A DNA stretch of 15,289 bases, from positions 1 to 15,289 of the forward strand of contig QNBU01000004.1 in NCBI GenBank assembly GCA_003644215.1, in the 5' to 3' direction. The DNA is from Planctomycetota bacterium. Lineage in GTDB: Bacteria; Planctomycetota; Phycisphaerae; Sedimentisphaerales; Anaerohalosphaeraceae. The notes beneath the pieces were generated by a model. It was given only the letters and a program-made list of their open reading frames with translations, was not told the DNA's origin and did not search any database. Within the stretch, counting starts at the first letter, position 1. Each line of letters starts with the position of its first letter. Below are positions 6,788 to 13,569 of the stretch, one piece after another. The translations under genes were made by a program, and so were the position numbers.

Positions 6788-7522
6788 ATGGAACCTAAAG
6801 ACACACTTTATTTGGACTATCGTGAGCGGGTGGCGGATTTTATTTTTGATGATGCCGTCGCGGCGGTGTTTGACGATATGATCCGGCGGTCGGTGCCGGG
6901 CTATGCGACGGTGATCGCAATGACCAAGGTCTTTGCCGAGCAGTATGCCCAACCGGACACCGTCTGTTACGACCTTGGTTGTTCACTGGGGGCGTCTGCG
7001 CTGGCGATGCGAAAGGGAATTGTTCAGCCGGGCTGTAACATTATTGCCGTGGACAATTCCGAATCGATGGCAGCCCGATGCCGTAAGATTGTGGCTTCTG
7101 ATGAGAGTGGTGTGCCGGTGAAGGTAAAACACGCCGACATCCGGGATGTACCCATCGAAAAAGCCTCGGTGGTCGTGATGAATTTTACGCTGCAATTTTT
7201 ATCGCCGGAGCAGCGGGACGCAATGATCCAAAAGATTTTCGACGGCCTCCGCCCCGGCGGGATTCTGCTATTGTCTGAAAAGATCGCTTTCGAGGATGCG
7301 GACAAGGAGGCCTTTGAAACCGACATGCACCACGAGTTCAAAAAGCTCATGGGTTACAGTAATCTGGAGGTTGCCCAGAAACGCAAATCGCTGGAAAATG
7401 TCCTCCTGCCGGAAACACTGGCCGCCCATAAGCAGCGTTTAGCTAACGCCGGCTTCACAAAAACCCACCTCTGGTTCCAGTGCTTCAACTTCATGTCGTT
7501 AGCTGCATTTAAGGAGTCGTAA
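6788..7522 (+). CDS. cmoA: Carboxy-S-adenosyl-L-methionine synthase (CmoA)
   Basis: CmoA makes carboxy-SAM from SAM and prephenate; CmoB then uses it to modify tRNA. The 244-residue protein follows E. coli CmoA (247) along its length: the start FDDAVAAVFDDMIRRSVPGY, the SAM site YDLGCSLGASALAMR at about 61-75, VDNSESM at about 87-93, DIRDVPIEKASVVVMNFTLQF, LRPGGILLLSEK, MHHEFKKLMGYS, and LWFQCFNFMSL near the end. The arginine in HKQRLANAGF is the one expected to help bind the carboxylate group. The match is close enough to exclude a generic methyltransferase. cmoB follows after 124 bp filled by repeats. Confidence 0.95.
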   Translation: MEPKDTLYLDYRERVADFIFDDAVAAVFDDMIRRSVPGYATVIAMTKVFAEQYAQPDTVCYDLGCSLGASALAMRKGIVQPGCNIIAVDNSESMAARCRKIVASDESGVPVKVKHADIRDVPIEKASVVVMNFTLQFLSPEQRDAMIQKIFDGLRPGGILLLSEKIAFEDADKEAFETDMHHEFKKLMGYSNLEVAQKRKSLENVLLPETLAAHKQRLANAGFTKTHLWFQCFNFMSLAAFKES

Positions 7523-7570
7523 AGAAGTGGGCATATTCGAAATAGGGCCGAAGACCCAAAAGTAATTTGG

Positions 7571-7627
7571 CCGGAGGCGTAAGCCTCCGGTAAGCGATAG
7601 AAAAAGAGAATCAAGCCCCAACGGGGC
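7571..7627. repeat. Pair of GC-rich palindromes between cmoA and cmoB
   Basis: CCGGAGGC/GCCTCCGG (7571-7590, loop GTAA) and GCCCC/GGGGC (7615-7627, loop AAC) are 24 bp apart. No T-run follows either stem. The type differs from the nspC elements. The second stem ends 20 bp before the cmoB ATG and could hide or shape its ribosome site. The rest of the 124-bp gap shows no gene. Confidence 0.65.
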
Positions 7628-7646
7628 GAAAGTGAACGATGGTATT

Positions 7647-8612
7647 ATGACTGATTATTCAGATTATTTTGCATATTTGAAGACGACTGCATTGGCTGAC
7701 TTTGCGCAGGTGATTAGCAAAAAGACCAATGCTACGCTACGAAAATTGTCGCATGGGGATTATGAACGGTGGTGCGCGGCGATTGAGGAGATGCCGGATG
7801 TGGCGGCTTGCGGGGTTGACTTAGCGGCTGGCGCGGTAACAGTTGCAGGGGATATGGATGATGCGCAGCGGGCGGTTCTCAAGACGCATCTGATGGAACT
7901 TCATCCGTGGCGCAAGGGGCCGTTTAATTTGTTTGGAGTCCATATTAATACCGAATGGCGGTCGGATTTGAAGTGGACACGGCTCAAGAACCACATCGAC
8001 CTGAAAGACAAACTCGTCCTTGATGTTGGCTGCGGCAATGGTTATTATCTGTTTCGTATGTTGGGGGCCGGGGCGAAGTCCGCTGTCGGGGTCGATCCGT
8101 CTCTATTGAGTGTGGTGCAGTTTCACGCGGTCAATCGCTATGCGAAAACGAATCGGGCCGCCGTCCTGCCGCTGGGGTCCGATGATGTCCCGGCGGATTG
8201 CGGCTGTTTCGATACGCTCTTTTCGATGGGACTTCTCTACCATCGACGACAGCCGAAAGAACATCTGCAGCAACTGCACGGATTCCTCAAACCCGGTGGG
8301 CAAGCTGTACTGGAGACGCTTGTGCTGGATACGATGGGCGAAGAACTGCTCGTCCCAAAGGGGTGTTATGCCAAAATGCGCAATGTCTGGGCGATTGTCT
8401 CGCTGGCATTGCTGAAAAACTGGCTCACCGAATCCGGCTTTGAAAATGTACAGGTTATCGACATTACCCAAACAACCCGCAACGAACAGCGAAAGACTGA
8501 CTGGATGACCTTTGAATCACTCGACGATTTTCTCGACCCCACTGACGCCACCAAAACCATCGAGGGCCACCCCGCCCCAGTCCGCGCCATTTTGACCGCA
8601 CAAAGGCAATAA
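7647..8612 (+). CDS. cmoB: tRNA U34 carboxymethyltransferase (CmoB)
   Basis: CmoB transfers the carboxymethyl group of carboxy-SAM to 5-hydroxyuridine at tRNA position 34, giving cmo5U, which widens wobble reading. The 321-residue protein aligns with E. coli CmoB (323) end to end: HPWRKGPFNLFGVHINTEWRSDLKW near 83-107, the SAM motif VLDVGCGNGYYLFRMLGAGA, VGVDPS, LFSMGLLYHRRQP, VLETLVLD, YAKMRNVW, LKNWL, and FLDPTDATKTIEGHPAP near the end. The ATG at 7647 (MTDYSDYF) lines up with the E. coli start; a GTG at 7632 in the same frame would add five residues and is nearer to a GGGGCGAAA sequence, so it remains possible. Confidence 0.95.
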   Translation: MTDYSDYFAYLKTTALADFAQVISKKTNATLRKLSHGDYERWCAAIEEMPDVAACGVDLAAGAVTVAGDMDDAQRAVLKTHLMELHPWRKGPFNLFGVHINTEWRSDLKWTRLKNHIDLKDKLVLDVGCGNGYYLFRMLGAGAKSAVGVDPSLLSVVQFHAVNRYAKTNRAAVLPLGSDDVPADCGCFDTLFSMGLLYHRRQPKEHLQQLHGFLKPGGQAVLETLVLDTMGEELLVPKGCYAKMRNVWAIVSLALLKNWLTESGFENVQVIDITQTTRNEQRKTDWMTFESLDDFLDPTDATKTIEGHPAPVRAILTAQRQ

Positions 8613-8701
8613 ACCATCACGAACGCGGCCAATAAAATCACATTTTGGGTAACAGAAAAGCTCATCGGCACATAAAATCAGTCCCTGGCATTATTATTTG
8701 T

Positions 8702-8730
8702 TTGAAATGCAACACAGAAAATGGTATAAT
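8702..8730 (+). promoter_or_regulatory. Sigma70-like promoter with extended -10, for the cyclophilin gene
   Basis: TTGAAA and TATAAT are 17 bp apart, with TG before the -10 (TGGTATAAT). The predicted leader is about 34 nt. The 158-bp gap after cmoB holds this promoter and no clear terminator. Confidence 0.75.
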
Positions 8731-8770
8731 ACTGTCGTGTTTTTGTGTGTAGATTTTGCATGGGGGTTTA

Positions 8771-9697
8771 ATGAAATTTTTTGTTGTCACGGCATTCTTT
8801 TGCCTGTTTTCGTTAAGTGCATTTCCGGCAGATTTGGACTTAGGGGATATTAACGAAGATAAGCATGTAAATTTTCGAGATTTTGCGTATCTTGCAGCCG
8901 ACTGGCAGACATCCGCTACCCGATCGGATATTGTACCCGATGGTATCGTCGATCTTTTGGATGTAATGCAGTTGGGCGAGGACTGGCTGAAATCCACGAA
9001 CCCCGATAATCCCGAAGTAACTTTACAAATCACCGGGGCTGTTAACGGCTTGATTGTTATAGAGCTTTATGCCGATGAAGCGCCGATTACAGTTGAAAAC
9101 TTCCTTAATTATGTGCAGACCGGTTTCTATAACGGCTTGATCTTCCACCGTGTCATGCCGGATTTTATGATTCAGGGCGGCGGCTTTGATACAGACCTCA
9201 CTTACAAAACATCCGGTGATTCCATTATCAACGAAAGCTCAAACCGTATTTCACATCTTCGCGGTACGATAGCAATGGCCAGAACGACAAATGCAGATAG
9301 CGCAACAGCTCAATTCTTTATAAATCAAAATCCTCAGAACAATCTCTTTCTTGACTATGGCTACATCGGATATGATCATAATTACAATCCCCCCAAAGCA
9401 CTGCCTGCGCAAATCGGGTACTGTGTTTTCGGGGAGGTTCTAAGCGGAATGGATGTTGTGGATGCTATTGCCACGGTAACAACGCATACCGAAAATAATG
9501 CGGACGGCGACCCTATGGGCGATGTACCTATCGATGACATCATCATCCAGTCAGCAACCATTACCCAAAATGCTCCTTTCTGTGCAATAAAGCTCCAAGG
9601 CGATGTTGATGGAAATTGCAAGGTGGATTTTGCTGATTTCGCCAAACTGGCACAGAACTGGCTGGCGTGCAATTCGATGACATCGGTCTGCGATTAA
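8771..9697 (+). CDS. Secreted cyclophilin-type peptidyl-prolyl isomerase with dockerin-like modules at both ends
   Basis: A 308-residue exported protein. Order: signal peptide (1-20, MKFFVVTAFFCLFSLSAFPA), dockerin-like pair at about 25-73 (GDINEDKHVNFRDFAYLAADW, then PDGIVDLLDVMQLGEDWL), cyclophilin domain at about 84-262, and a third dockerin-like copy at about 277-298 (GDVDGNCKVDFADFAKLAQNW). Cyclophilin active-site residues are present: HR in FHRVMPDFMIQGG (R127) and QFFIN (181-185). It should speed proline cis-trans turnover outside the cytoplasm. The D-x-N/D-x-D loops suggest calcium binding and docking to a cohesin-like partner (inference). Start chosen at 8771 for its GGGGG site 4 bp upstream and clean signal peptide; an in-frame ATG at 8756 is less likely. 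DUF1294 follows with no gap. Confidence 0.9.
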   Translation: MKFFVVTAFFCLFSLSAFPADLDLGDINEDKHVNFRDFAYLAADWQTSATRSDIVPDGIVDLLDVMQLGEDWLKSTNPDNPEVTLQITGAVNGLIVIELYADEAPITVENFLNYVQTGFYNGLIFHRVMPDFMIQGGGFDTDLTYKTSGDSIINESSNRISHLRGTIAMARTTNADSATAQFFINQNPQNNLFLDYGYIGYDHNYNPPKALPAQIGYCVFGEVLSGMDVVDAIATVTTHTENNADGDPMGDVPIDDIIIQSATITQNAPFCAIKLQGDVDGNCKVDFADFAKLAQNWLACNSMTSVCD

Positions 9698-10072
9698 ATG
9701 AGAAGGCACAGACCGAAACCACTATTTCTAACCCTTGCGGCGATTTTTGTAACGGCGTTCTCTTTTCTGCTGGCACACTTTCTGCAGATTCGCTTTCTTT
9801 ATGCCTATCTTATCGGTATAAACCTAACGACCCTTGTGTCGTATGACTTCGACAAGCACCAGGCAGTCCATAATCACTCCCGCATCCCGGAAATCGTGCT
9901 GCATCTGTTAGCTCTCGCCGGTGGCAGCCCCGCCGCTCTGGGCGCACAAATCACATTCCGGCACAAGACCAAAAAACGCATATTCAGAATCATTTCCATC
10001 GCCATCGTACTGATTCAGCTCGCAGTGGTGTCCGGTATATTGTTTCTTAAAATGCGCGTAACGCATTGTTAG
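9698..10072 (+). CDS. DUF1294 membrane protein
   Basis: A 124-residue protein with a basic start, membrane segments at about 9-29, 32-47, 64-82 and 98-117, and the DUF1294 pattern: YDFDKHQA (49-56), RIPEIVLHLLALAGG (62-76) and FRHKTKK (87-93). The family has no known function. Its ATG directly follows the stop codon of the cyclophilin gene (TAAATG), so it is probably translated by re-initiation and shares the promoter at 8702-8730. The stop codon overlaps the start of a large hairpin repeat, so the natural C-terminus may have been changed by insertion of that repeat. Confidence 0.85.
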   Translation: MRRHRPKPLFLTLAAIFVTAFSFLLAHFLQIRFLYAYLIGINLTTLVSYDFDKHQAVHNHSRIPEIVLHLLALAGGSPAALGAQITFRHKTKKRIFRIISIAIVLIQLAVVSGILFLKMRVTHC

Positions 10073-10123
10073 AGTTCACACTTTAGAGTGCAAAAAGCCA
10101 AAACAAGCTAAAGCTTGAACTCT
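10071..10123. repeat. Long two-part hairpin repeat after DUF1294
   Basis: AGAGTTCA (10071-10078) pairs with TGAACTCT (10116-10123), and CTTTAG (10081-10086) with CTAAAG (10108-10113), separated by a 2x2 internal loop; the terminal loop is 21 nt. No T-run follows, so it may be a dispersed repeat that also stops transcripts. The rest of 10124-10253 holds the next promoter. Confidence 0.65.
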
Positions 10124-10153
10124 TACAACACCTCTTGAATCGGGATTAAGTTC

Positions 10154-10183
10154 TTGTCTTTTAGAAACCGATAAGGTTATAAT
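10154..10183 (+). promoter_or_regulatory. Sigma70-like promoter of the Mla-like/lipid cluster
   Basis: TTGTCT and a consensus TATAAT are 18 bp apart, 70 bp before the mlaE ATG. The leader would be about 64 nt long. Confidence 0.7.
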
Positions 10184-10253
10184 AGTCCCCGCCGGAATCG
10201 GTGCGGACTTTTGGCGACACAAACACACTTAAATACAGGCAACGGCAGTCGAT

Positions 10254-11063
10254 ATGATCGAACAACTGGGCCAGAATGTTATCAAGACCATCGGGAATAC
10301 CGGGCGTTTTTCGCGATTTGCCTGGGCGGCGCACGGTACGATGGCCCGGACACTCTTTAAGCCGAAAACCTATCCCCGCATCCTGACTCAAATGTACGCC
10401 ATCGGCGTTCTGTCTGTCCCTGTCGTGATGGCCACAGGTGCTTTTGTCGGGATGATTCTGGCCCTGCAATCCTACGACCAACTCGCCCACATGGGGCTGG
10501 AGGAACGGATGGGGGTTTTGATCAACAAGGCCGTCATTCGGGAACTGGGGCCGGTGCTGGCGGCGATCATGTTGGCCGGCCGCGTCGGCGGCGCCCTGAC
10601 CGCCGAACTGGGGACGATGAATGTAACCGAGCAGATTTCCGCCGTCGAGAGCATGGGAACCGATCCGATCCGCTATCTCGTAGCCCCACGAGTTCTGGCA
10701 TGTCTGTTACTGACGCCTCTTTTAATTATCTATGCCGACCTGGTCGGCATCCTCGGCGGCTTTGTTGTTAGCGTTTTCCAGCTCAAGATAAACGCCGGGG
10801 CCTATTGGAGCTACAGCGCCTCCGGCGTAGAGATGTGGGATATTACAACGGGCATCCTGAAAGGGTTCTTTTTCGGCGGGGCTATCGCCACCATCAGTTG
10901 CTATAAGGGCTTTAACTGCCGCGAAGGCGCCCAAGGCGTCGGCGAGGCCTGCACCGAGGCGTTTGTCGGGTCGTTTATGATGATTTTGGTTCTGAACTAT
11001 ATTTTCACAGTCGTTTTTGATGCAATCTATAAAAGCTTCTGGACAGTAAAGCCGTTGCTGTGA
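10254..11063 (+). CDS. mlaE: MlaE-type ABC transporter permease (lipid transport)
   Basis: MlaE-family permeases form the membrane part of MCE lipid transporters that move phospholipids between the two membranes. The 269-residue protein shows the family marks: an N-terminal amphipathic segment, GAFVGMILALQSYDQL at about 62-77, and the coupling region RELGPVLAAIMLAGRVGGAL followed by AELGTMNVTEQISAVESMGTDP, then three hydrophobic helices to the end (LIIYADLVGILGGFVVS, GFFFGGAIATISC, VGSFMMILVLNYIFTVVF). The start has no clear Shine-Dalgarno sequence (AGG 14 bp upstream). The matching ATPase lies downstream, but 520 bp away, because a GxxExxY cassette lies between. Genes for MlaD (MCE), MlaC and MlaB are not seen. 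Confidence 0.92.
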   Translation: MIEQLGQNVIKTIGNTGRFSRFAWAAHGTMARTLFKPKTYPRILTQMYAIGVLSVPVVMATGAFVGMILALQSYDQLAHMGLEERMGVLINKAVIRELGPVLAAIMLAGRVGGALTAELGTMNVTEQISAVESMGTDPIRYLVAPRVLACLLLTPLLIIYADLVGILGGFVVSVFQLKINAGAYWSYSASGVEMWDITTGILKGFFFGGAIATISCYKGFNCREGAQGVGEACTEAFVGSFMMILVLNYIFTVVFDAIYKSFWTVKPLL

Positions 11064-11103
11064 TTAAACGCAAAAGTCGCAAAAGATGCAAGAGACGCAA
11101 GTC
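11064..11103 (+). repeat. Left array of 9-bp repeats (inverted partner at 11512-11548)
   Basis: Four consecutive 9-bp units: ACGCAAAAG (11068), TCGCAAAAG (11077), ATGCAAGAG (11086) and ACGCAAGTC (11095). This regular spacing is not coding. Confidence 0.8.
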
Positions 11104-11117
11104 TTGAGATTGATATA

Positions 11118-11498
11118 ATGACAGAGAATGAGATTAGTCGAGATATTTATGAGTGTGCTATCGAATCGCATCGGACATTAGGAGGTCCTAGGTTGCTGGA
11201 GAGCGTTTACGAGGAAGCGCTGACTTGGGAGTTGACTGAAAGAGGACTTCATGTGAAGCGGCAAATTGCGATCCCAATACCTTACAAGGGACAGACCCTC
11301 GCGGCTCCACTCAAGATAGATTTAGTTGTCAACGAGAAAGTTATTGTGGAATGTAAGGCAACAACAAAATACAATGAGCTTTTTGAGGCACAGATCCTGA
11401 CTTATTTGAGGTTAACAGGCCTGAAATTGGGCTTAGTGATTAACTTTGGTGAAAAACTGGTAAAACATGGAATCCATCGAGTCGTTAATGGCCTTTAG
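11118..11498 (+). CDS. GxxExxY-family protein, PD-(D/E)XK nuclease-like
   Basis: A 126-residue soluble protein of the GxxExxY family, assigned to the PD-(D/E)XK nuclease fold (as I recall, Pfam PDDEXK_3). Visible residues: E28 in LLESVYEEAL with Y31, D68 in LKIDLVV, E78-x-K80 in VIVECKA, and the C-terminal AQILTYLRLTG...LGLVINFG block. E28, D68, E78 and K80 fit a nuclease active site. The first glycine of the name-giving motif is arginine here (R25), although G22 and G23 lie just before. The ribosome site is weak. Codon use looks more A/T-rich than in mlaE and mlaF on either side, which suggests transfer. No function has been shown for the family that I can name with confidence. Confidence 0.87.
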   Translation: MTENEISRDIYECAIESHRTLGGPRLLESVYEEALTWELTERGLHVKRQIAIPIPYKGQTLAAPLKIDLVVNEKVIVECKATTKYNELFEAQILTYLRLTGLKLGLVINFGEKLVKHGIHRVVNGL

Positions 11499-11511
11499 AC
11501 ATTTTTTTTAA

Positions 11512-11548
11512 TAGCGCCCTTTGCATCTTTAGCGTCTCTTGCGTTAAA
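11512..11548 (-). repeat. Right array of 9-bp repeats, inverted
   Basis: On the minus strand from 11545: ACGCAAGAG, ACGCTAAAG, ATGCAAAGG, then GCGCTA. It is the inverted partner of the left array; a transcript through the cassette could fold the two into one long stem. Confidence 0.8.
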
Positions 11549-11583
11549 TTGGCAAACGGGTATCAGTTGTAAGGAAAAACTTC

Positions 11584-12420
11584 GTGACGCGAAAATCGGT
11601 TCAATCTGACGACGGTATCCTCGTAACCCGCCATCTCACCAAGCGGTATAACGGCGGCGTAGTACTCGACAATATCTCGCTGGCCATCGAAGAGGGCAAA
11701 ACCACAGTCATCATCGGCCCATCCGGTTGCGGCAAGACGGTCTTTATGAAGCACCTGATCGCGCTGGAGCGGCCGACCGCCGGAAAGGTCTTTTTCCAAG
11801 GCAAACGGATCGATGACCTCGATGAACAGCAACTCGCCAAAATTCGCACAAAGTATGGTTTCTGTTTTCAGATGAGCGCTTTGTTCGACAGCTTAACCGT
11901 TTATGAGAATATCACCTTTCCCGCACGACAGCATTACCGGATCACGAACGACAAGGCACTCGACGAAATGGTCAAACAAAAGCTCGCCTTAGTCGGCATG
12001 GACGGGTTCCAGAACTACTACCCCGCCTCGCTGTCCGGCGGCCAGAAAAAACGCGTGGCACTGGCCCGTGCGATTGCCCTGAACCCGGAGATTATTTTAT
12101 ACGATGAGCCGACAACCGGGTTGGACCCGATCACCTCGGATGTGATTAACGAGCTGGTGATGAAGCTTAAAGAAGAAATGCAGGCCACCAGCGTGGTCGT
12201 AACCCACGATATGAAAAGTGCCTACAAGGTCGGCGACCGCATTGTGATGCTGCATAACGGCCGCATTATCGCCGACGGCGACGCCGAGTTCATCCGGCAC
12301 CATCCGCACGATGTCGTCCAGCAGTTCATCCACGGTCGCGTCGGCGAAGCGGAATTAGCCGCCCTGCGTCTCGGCGGCACTCGTTTTGAAACCCAGTTCA
12401 CCCCTGAAGATTTCAAATAA
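11584..12420 (+). CDS. mlaF: MlaF-type ABC transporter ATP-binding protein
   Basis: The ATPase that drives the MlaE-type permease. The 278-residue protein has Walker A GPSGCGKT at 45-52, Q-loop Q96 in YGFCFQMSALFDSLTVYENI (the MlaF-like segment), signature LSGGQKKR at 150-157, Walker B ILYDEP at 171-176, D-loop GLDP, and switch H208 in VVTHD. The last 30 residues go beyond the core domain and probably contact the partner subunits, as in MlaF. The start is GTG at 11584 with AAGGAAA 8 bp upstream. In E. coli the order is mlaF-mlaE; here it is reversed, and mlaD, which should follow, is replaced by a DUF2860 gene 37 bp downstream. Confidence 0.93.
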   Translation: MTRKSVQSDDGILVTRHLTKRYNGGVVLDNISLAIEEGKTTVIIGPSGCGKTVFMKHLIALERPTAGKVFFQGKRIDDLDEQQLAKIRTKYGFCFQMSALFDSLTVYENITFPARQHYRITNDKALDEMVKQKLALVGMDGFQNYYPASLSGGQKKRVALARAIALNPEIILYDEPTTGLDPITSDVINELVMKLKEEMQATSVVVTHDMKSAYKVGDRIVMLHNGRIIADGDAEFIRHHPHDVVQQFIHGRVGEAELAALRLGGTRFETQFTPEDFK

Positions 12421-12457
12421 CAGACAAGATAATCTTTATTTGAGGACAGGAAAAATA

Positions 12458-13510
12458 ATGACAAAAAAAAGCTTTGTCGGACGATTTCAAACAGTATCAG
12501 CAATCAAACGAGCCGCTTTGCTAATCGTCTTGGTCGGGTGTTCGACATGGGTCTTTTCCGGATCGATAGAGCCGATTCCAGAAGAAGGCGGATTTTCCGG
12601 CCGTGTCAATGTCGGGGCCGGCTGGTTTCGAGTCAAGAGCAATACTATTGCCGGGTCGCGGTTTGGCGATCTGAGCCAGGACCGGATCGACTCGCTCTAT
12701 GACGACCCAGACAGCGAAACGGTGATTATGCCGGCGATTAATGGCGAACTGCGATACACTTTTGGCGATACACGCACACAGGTCTTTGTCGGTAACGCGT
12801 TGGAGGACTGGATTCGGTTCGATCTGTCCACGGCCCTCGGCGTTCGCAAGCAATGGGACGAGACGGGCATCTTCGAGGGAAGCTTTCTGTTCAGTGCCGT
12901 CCCTACCGAGATTTGGGAAGACCCCTATATCACCGGCACAAAACGGGAAGAAACGGACCGAACTTCCACCGGCGGCCGTCTGTCCTGGAGCCGGATAATG
13001 AACTCGAACTTTCATGTAAGCTACAGCTATCGTGATATTGACATTGATGATGAGCTTAGCGGCACGACTTTGCTACCGCCTGCACAACGAGAACAGCTCA
13101 GCCGCGAAGGCGACCACCACAAGGCCGAAGTCCTGTATATCCATCAACTCTGCGAGAATCAATGGATCGCGCCGACATTCTATTACAGCCACTTCGGCCT
13201 TGACGGCGATGCGATGAGCAACGATGCGTACACATTTATGCTGACTCATACTTTCGCGACGGAAAAATGGCGGCTGGTTAGCAACCTCAGCTACGGCTTC
13301 GCCGACTATGACGAGCGAAACCCCATCTACGGCAAGACCCAGGATGCCGACCGCTATGGTATTTCCACAACGGTCTTTTTTCCAAATTTCTTTAATGTCG
13401 AAAATCTCACCGGCATACTGGGCGTGGCTTACTGGCTCAAAGATACCAACATCGATTTCTACGACAGCGAGATCATCGCCCTAACCGCCAGCACGATGTA
13501 CCGCTTCTAA
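12458..13510 (+). CDS. DUF2860 outer-membrane beta-barrel protein
   Basis: A 350-residue exported protein matching DUF2860, known chiefly from Vibrio and relatives and of unknown function. Pattern: IPEEGGFSGRVNVGAGWFRVKSN after the signal, NGELRYTFGDTRTQVFVGN, PTEIWEDPYITGTKREETD, GDAMSNDAYTF, NPIYGKTQDADR, and the end NIDFYDSEI...STMYRF. Alternating strands and the terminal phenylalanine fit a barrel inserted by the BAM complex. The signal segment (about 16-36) contains LVGC at 25-28, which resembles a lipobox, but cleavage after SGS is as likely. Start ATG 12458 with AGGA 6 bp upstream. By position it may be the outer-membrane partner of the MlaEF-like pair (inference). Confidence 0.82.
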   Translation: MTKKSFVGRFQTVSAIKRAALLIVLVGCSTWVFSGSIEPIPEEGGFSGRVNVGAGWFRVKSNTIAGSRFGDLSQDRIDSLYDDPDSETVIMPAINGELRYTFGDTRTQVFVGNALEDWIRFDLSTALGVRKQWDETGIFEGSFLFSAVPTEIWEDPYITGTKREETDRTSTGGRLSWSRIMNSNFHVSYSYRDIDIDDELSGTTLLPPAQREQLSREGDHHKAEVLYIHQLCENQWIAPTFYYSHFGLDGDAMSNDAYTFMLTHTFATEKWRLVSNLSYGFADYDERNPIYGKTQDADRYGISTTVFFPNFFNVENLTGILGVAYWLKDTNIDFYDSEIIALTASTMYRF

Positions 13511-13569
13511 AAGGAGGGTTAGTGCCCTTAAGAGTATAAACAATCATGATGCTAAACAAGGAGGTTTAC

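Larger units (their letters stand above)
11064..11548. mobile_element. Candidate mobile cassette: GxxExxY gene bounded by inverted 9-bp repeat arrays
   Basis: The left border 11064-11101 and the right border 11512-11548 (reverse complement) match at 29 of 37 positions, so they are inverted terminal repeats. Each is built from about four 9-bp units of the form (A/T)CGCAAAAG. The only gene inside is the GxxExxY protein. The cassette begins right after the mlaE stop codon and ends 35 bp before mlaF, splitting a pair that is usually adjacent. No target-site duplication is visible beyond TTAA-like bases at both edges. Naming it mobile is an inference. Confidence 0.6.

Noticed and set aside
11064..11103. 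CRISPR array at the 9-bp repeats
   Set aside because: Units are directly tandem, only 9 bp long and have no spacers.
12482..12565. DUF2860 protein as a lipoprotein because of LVGC near residue 28
   Set aside because: The C-terminal barrel signature and further hydrophobic residues after the cysteine fit an ordinary signal peptide at least as well.
13511..13540. AAGGAGGG followed by a five-codon GTG frame (MPLRV) as a leader peptide
   Set aside because: Spacing to the GTG is too short and no attenuator-type structure follows; probably chance, or a leftover ribosome site.
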